Of a stretch of 64,000 bases of DNA, positions 60,907 through 64,000 are shown in pieces (position 1 is the first letter of the stretch; each line of letters starts with the position of its first letter). Source of the stretch: Phytoactinopolyspora halotolerans. GTDB taxonomy: Bacteria > Actinomycetota > Actinomycetes > Jiangellales > Jiangellaceae. A program made the position numbers and the translations under genes. The notes below the pieces were generated by a model. That model ran no database searches. It had not been told where the DNA came from and saw only the letters and a list, made by a program, of their open reading frames with translations. Location of the stretch: assembly GCF_010550675.1 (NCBI RefSeq), contig NZ_JAAGOA010000008.1, positions 204,034 to 268,033 on the forward strand, written 5' to 3'.

Positions 60907-62367
60907 ATGACGTTCCTCGACCCCGCCGCCTGGTCCGGCAAGGTCTTCAGCGACGGGTGGACGCCGGCACACGGCGGAACCCGGCCCGTCATCGAACCCG
61001 CCACCGGCGATCAGCTCGAGACGACGGGGCTGGCGGACGCCGACGACCTCGCACGCGCGACCCGGGCGGCCGCCGCGGCGCAGCATGAGTGGGCCGCCAC
61101 CCCGCACCACGCCAGGGCCGCGGTGCTCCGGCGCGCCGGTGATCTGTGGGCTGAGCACGCCGAGGAGATCACCCAGTGGATCGTGCGGGAGTCGGGTTCG
61201 ATCCCCGGCAAGGCGGGGTTCGAGCTGCACGTCGCGCAGCAGGAGTGTTACGAGGCTGCCACGCTGCCCGGCCGCCCGTGGGGCGAGCTGCTCGCCGGCG
61301 AGGAGCCGCGACTGTCGATGGCGCAGCGGTTGCCGGTCGGCGTCGTCGGCGTCATCGCGCCGTTCAACGCGCCGCTGATCCTGTCTATCCGTTCGGTGGC
61401 GCCCGCGCTCGCGCTCGGCAACGCCGTCGTCCTTAAGCCGGATCCGCGCACGGCGGTCTGCGGCGGCGTGGCGCTGGCGCGCGTGTTCGCCGAGGCCGGA
61501 CTGCCCGACGGGCTGCTGCACGTGCTGCCCGGAGGCGCCGACGTGGGGCAGGCGCTGGTGTCCGATCCGCTCGTCCCGGTGATCTCCTTCACCGGCTCGA
61601 CCGCCGCCGGACGGAAGGTCGGCGCACTCGCCGGCGAGCACCTCAAACGCGTCCACCTGGAGCTCGGCGGCAACTCCGCGATGGTGGTGATGGACGACGC
61701 CGACCTCGACCTCGCCGCCGCCTCCGCGGCGTGGGGGTCGTTCTTCCACCAGGGCCAGATCTGCATGACCACCGGCCGGCACATCGTCCACGAGTCCGTC
61801 TACGGCGAGTACGTCGATCGGCTGGCGACCAAGGCCGACGCCATGCCCGTCGGCAACCCGTACACCGACGACGTCGCCCTCGGCCCGATCATCGACGAGA
61901 CCCAGCTGCGCAAGATCTCGGGTTTGGTCGACGACAGCGTGGCCGCCGGTGCTCGGCTGGCGGCCGGCGGCACCGCGGACCGCCTCTTCTACCGCCCGAC
62001 GGTGCTGGCCGACGTCGACCGTTCCGCGCCGGCGTACGCTGAGGAGGTCTTCGGCCCGGTCGCGCCCGTCATCAGATTCTCCTCGCTGGACGAGGCGGCC
62101 GCGCTGGCGGCGGACACGCCGTACGGCCTCTCCCTCGGCATCCTCGCCGGGGATGCGATGCGCGCGTACGAGCTGGCGCAACGTATCCCGACCGGGATCG
62201 TGCACATCAACGATCAGACGGTCAACGACGAGGCCACCATCCCGTTCGGCGGCGTGGGGGCATCCGGCACCGGCGCCCGGTTCGGCGGCGCGGCCGCCAA
62301 CGTCGAGGCGTTCACCGATACGCGGTGGGTGACGATGCGGAGCAGCATCTCGCCCAAGCCGTTCTGA
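60907..62367 (+). CDS. Aldehyde dehydrogenase, benzaldehyde/vanillin dehydrogenase-like
   Basis: NAD(P)-dependent oxidation of an aldehyde to the acid; 486 residues. ELGGNSAMVVMDDADLD with the general-base Glu, and FHQGQICMTTGRHIVHESVY with the catalytic Cys; the latter wording is characteristic of benzaldehyde dehydrogenase (XylC)-type enzymes. N-terminal GVVGVIAPFNAPLILSIRSV is the cofactor region. ATG at 60907, 11 bases after the ATPase stop; an open frame further 5' is a shadow. An aromatic aldehyde substrate would agree with the ThDP enzyme and P450 of the facing operon. Confidence 0.85.
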   Translation: MTFLDPAAWSGKVFSDGWTPAHGGTRPVIEPATGDQLETTGLADADDLARATRAAAAAQHEWAATPHHARAAVLRRAGDLWAEHAEEITQWIVRESGSIPGKAGFELHVAQQECYEAATLPGRPWGELLAGEEPRLSMAQRLPVGVVGVIAPFNAPLILSIRSVAPALALGNAVVLKPDPRTAVCGGVALARVFAEAGLPDGLLHVLPGGADVGQALVSDPLVPVISFTGSTAAGRKVGALAGEHLKRVHLELGGNSAMVVMDDADLDLAAASAAWGSFFHQGQICMTTGRHIVHESVYGEYVDRLATKADAMPVGNPYTDDVALGPIIDETQLRKISGLVDDSVAAGARLAAGGTADRLFYRPTVLADVDRSAPAYAEEVFGPVAPVIRFSSLDEAAALAADTPYGLSLGILAGDAMRAYELAQRIPTGIVHINDQTVNDEATIPFGGVGASGTGARFGGAAANVEAFTDTRWVTMRSSISPKPF

Positions 62368-62449
62368 GCGACACCGGCCGGGCCCGTGATGCGCGCGGTC
62401 CGGCCCGACACGGCCGAGCGGACGTCGGTGCGGCTAGGGTGATCTGCTG

Positions 62450-63772
62450 GTGCGGATGAACGACAGCGAGGCAGAGCCGGACAGATCCACTGGCACGCCC
62501 CACCCCGACCGGTCGACGACGGGCGGTGGGTTGCTGGTCGTGGCGGTGATTGTGGTCGGGCTCACCCTGCGTGGGCCGATCGTCGCCGTTGCGCCCGTGC
62601 TGGATGACATCCGCCGCGACCTCGAGGTGTCCTCGGCGTCCGCTGGATTGCTGACGTCGATGCCGGTGCTGTGCTTCGCCGCCGTCTCCCCGCTCGCGGC
62701 TCTGTTCGCCCGCCGGGTCGGGGCGAACATCGCGATCGCCGTGAGCCTGGTGGTGCTGGCCGTCGGCATCGCCGGCCGGCCGTGGGCGGGCTTCGGGCTG
62801 ATGCTGGCCGGCACCATACTGATCGGCGCGGCTATCGCGGTGGGCAACGTGCTGCTGCCGGTGATCATCCGGCGGGACTTCGCCGCACGGGCCGGTCCGG
62901 TGCTGTCGGCGTCGACCACGTCGCTCATTGTCAGCGCGACCATTCCCGCGCTGTTGGTGGCCCCGCTGGCCGGGTGGATCGGGTGGCGGCCGGCGCTTGC
63001 GGTCTGGGCGGCGCTCGCCGTCGGGGCGCTGCTGCTCTGGCTGGCGGCTACGGGCCGGCGGTCGTGGACACACGCCGACGACGACGTCGATCCACGTGGC
63101 CAGGCGCGCACGGCGGCACCGGGTGTGGACCGCACCGCATCCGGCCAACCGGTGCGCACCGCCCTCCGGACGCCGGACGCGCCGACGCAGACCTGGCGCG
63201 TGCTGGCGGCCTGGGAACTCGGCATCTACTTCGGCCTGCAATCGTTCCTGTTCTACGCGACGACGGCGTGGCTGCCCGCGATGCTCCGCGACGAGGGCGT
63301 CTCCGCCGAGGCCGCCGGCACGGCGCTCTCCCTCTTCCAGCTGCTCGGGATAGCGGGCACCCTCGCCGTACCGCTGCTGATCCGGCGTCAACCGGCCAGG
63401 TATGTCACTGCTGTCATCCTGGCCGCCATGTGGATCGTATTCCTTGCAGGCGTGCTGCTGGCGCCGGAGGCCTGGGCGCTGTGGTGCGTGGTCGGGGGTG
63501 TCGGACAGGGCGGTGGCCTGGCGATCGCGCTGAGCCTGATCACCCTCCGCTCGGACAGCAGCGAGGCGGCACGGGCGGTCTCCGCGATGGTGCAGACGGT
63601 CGCCTACTGCCTGGCCGCCGCGGGCCCGGTGCTCGTGGGCTCCCTGTCGGCGGCGTCGTCGGGATGGACCGTGCCGTTCTCGCTGCTGATCGCCGTCTCC
63701 GCCGCGTGGGGGCTGCTCGGCTTCCGGGCCGCGTCATCCCACCCGATCGGCCTGCGGGATCGCAGCGACTAG
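62450..63772 (+). CDS. CynX/NimT family MFS transporter
   Basis: Twelve-helix transporter of 440 residues. Family features: VVGLTLRGPIVAVAPVLDDI, SASAGLLTSMPVLCFAAVSP and a long hydrophilic central loop (~residues 200-245). Named after the cyanate transporter CynX, but members carry diverse small anions and nitroaromatics. GTG at 62450 or ATG at 62456. Its TAG stop directly abuts the left end of an IS5-family element, so the natural 3' end may have been displaced. Confidence 0.82.
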   Translation: MRMNDSEAEPDRSTGTPHPDRSTTGGGLLVVAVIVVGLTLRGPIVAVAPVLDDIRRDLEVSSASAGLLTSMPVLCFAAVSPLAALFARRVGANIAIAVSLVVLAVGIAGRPWAGFGLMLAGTILIGAAIAVGNVLLPVIIRRDFAARAGPVLSASTTSLIVSATIPALLVAPLAGWIGWRPALAVWAALAVGALLLWLAATGRRSWTHADDDVDPRGQARTAAPGVDRTASGQPVRTALRTPDAPTQTWRVLAAWELGIYFGLQSFLFYATTAWLPAMLRDEGVSAEAAGTALSLFQLLGIAGTLAVPLLIRRQPARYVTAVILAAMWIVFLAGVLLAPEAWALWCVVGGVGQGGGLAIALSLITLRSDSSEAARAVSAMVQTVAYCLAAAGPVLVGSLSAASSGWTVPFSLLIAVSAAWGLLGFRAASSHPIGLRDRSD

Positions 63773-64000
63773 GGCGTGTCTCCCAATTCTTTCGTTTGGT
63801 GTGGTTGATCATGGATGAGTGCTCAGAACTGGTGTGATTTCGGATGAGTTGTGGGAGTTGATCGAGCCGGAGCTGCCATCCCACGTGGGTCGGCGCGGGC
63901 GTCGGTGGCGTGATCATCGGCTGGTGCTGGAAGCGATCGCGTGGCGGTTTCGGACCGGGTCGCCGTGGCGTGATCTGCCCGAGGAGTTCGGCTCGTGGAA
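63773..64000 (+). mobile_element. IS5-family insertion sequence, left part (cut by window edge)
   Basis: Begins right at the stop codon of the CynX gene with GGGCGTGTCTCCCAATTC, a plausible terminal repeat, and carries the 5' part of an IS5-type transposase. The right end and target duplication are outside the window. The context CTAG at the junction would fit a short TA-containing target. Confidence 0.7.
63834..64000 (+). CDS. IS5-family transposase, N-terminal part (DUF4096-like)
   Basis: GTG at 63834 opens a frame to the window edge, about 55 residues: SDELWELIEPELP, then GRRWRDHRLVLEAIAWRFRT and GSPWRDLPEEFGSW. This is the helix-rich N-terminal region of IS5/IS427-group transposases; the DDE catalytic part, often in a second frame, is not in view. 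Confidence 0.8.
   Translation, partial: MISDELWELIEPELPSHVGRRGRRWRDHRLVLEAIAWRFRTGSPWRDLPEEFGSW

Overview
The window is a stretch of a high-GC actinomycete chromosome. The signs are very GC-rich codon use, many GTG starts, two sugar ABC transporters of the CUT1 type that lack their own ATPase subunit, a SARP-type regulator and an actinobacterial-style phenylacetate (paa) locus. The genus cannot be fixed from the sequence alone. No rRNA, tRNA or CRISPR array was seen.

Layout. 1-3716: the 3' part of a DHA2 drug exporter, its TetR regulator, and an ATPase gene that looks inserted because a 44-bp direct repeat brackets it. 3760-13206: a cell-surface glycan region with a flippase-like membrane protein, an FrhB-like iron-sulfur protein, a polysaccharide pyruvyl transferase, two GT-C type membrane proteins, a GT2 glycosyltransferase and a secreted ricin-type beta-trefoil protein. 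13443-15728: RecD2-like helicase. 15739-22406: a D-glucarate/galactarate utilisation locus (gudD, ABC importer, LysR regulator, kdgD) with a matching 42-bp putative operator upstream of both transcription units. 22454-23017: NUDIX hydrolase. 23300-37774: phenylacetate catabolism (paaZABCDE on the minus strand; paaG, paaI, paaK and a paaR-like regulator on the plus strand; paaH and paaJ on the minus strand), plus a hydrolase, an extra thiolase and a two-domain ABM-like protein.

37860-44207 is a mixed accessory region: a lower-GC HTH-GHKL-STAS-like regulator, a DUF3592 membrane protein, a 1002-residue SARP/NB-ARC/TPR regulator and a LysE exporter. 44305-50366 is a sugar uptake and oxidation operon (binding protein, two permeases, Gfo/Idh/MocA dehydrogenase) next to a tandem-duplicated Lrp/AsnC regulator. 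50474-62367 is an apparent aromatic-compound locus. A minus-strand operon encodes a P450 with its own ferredoxin and ferredoxin reductase, a ThDP-dependent enzyme and a binding protein. Across an IclR regulator lies a plus-strand operon encoding a paralogous binding protein, two permeases, an ATPase and a benzaldehyde-dehydrogenase-like enzyme. The window ends with a CynX-type exporter abutted by the left end of an IS5-family element that runs off the edge.

The most unusual non-coding signal is a family of three near-perfect palindromes of about 90 bp (40054, 50364, 57161). They share an asymmetric core that is inverted in one copy, and a base-pair change in one copy is present in both arms. 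A second, unrelated large palindrome lies beside the first copy.
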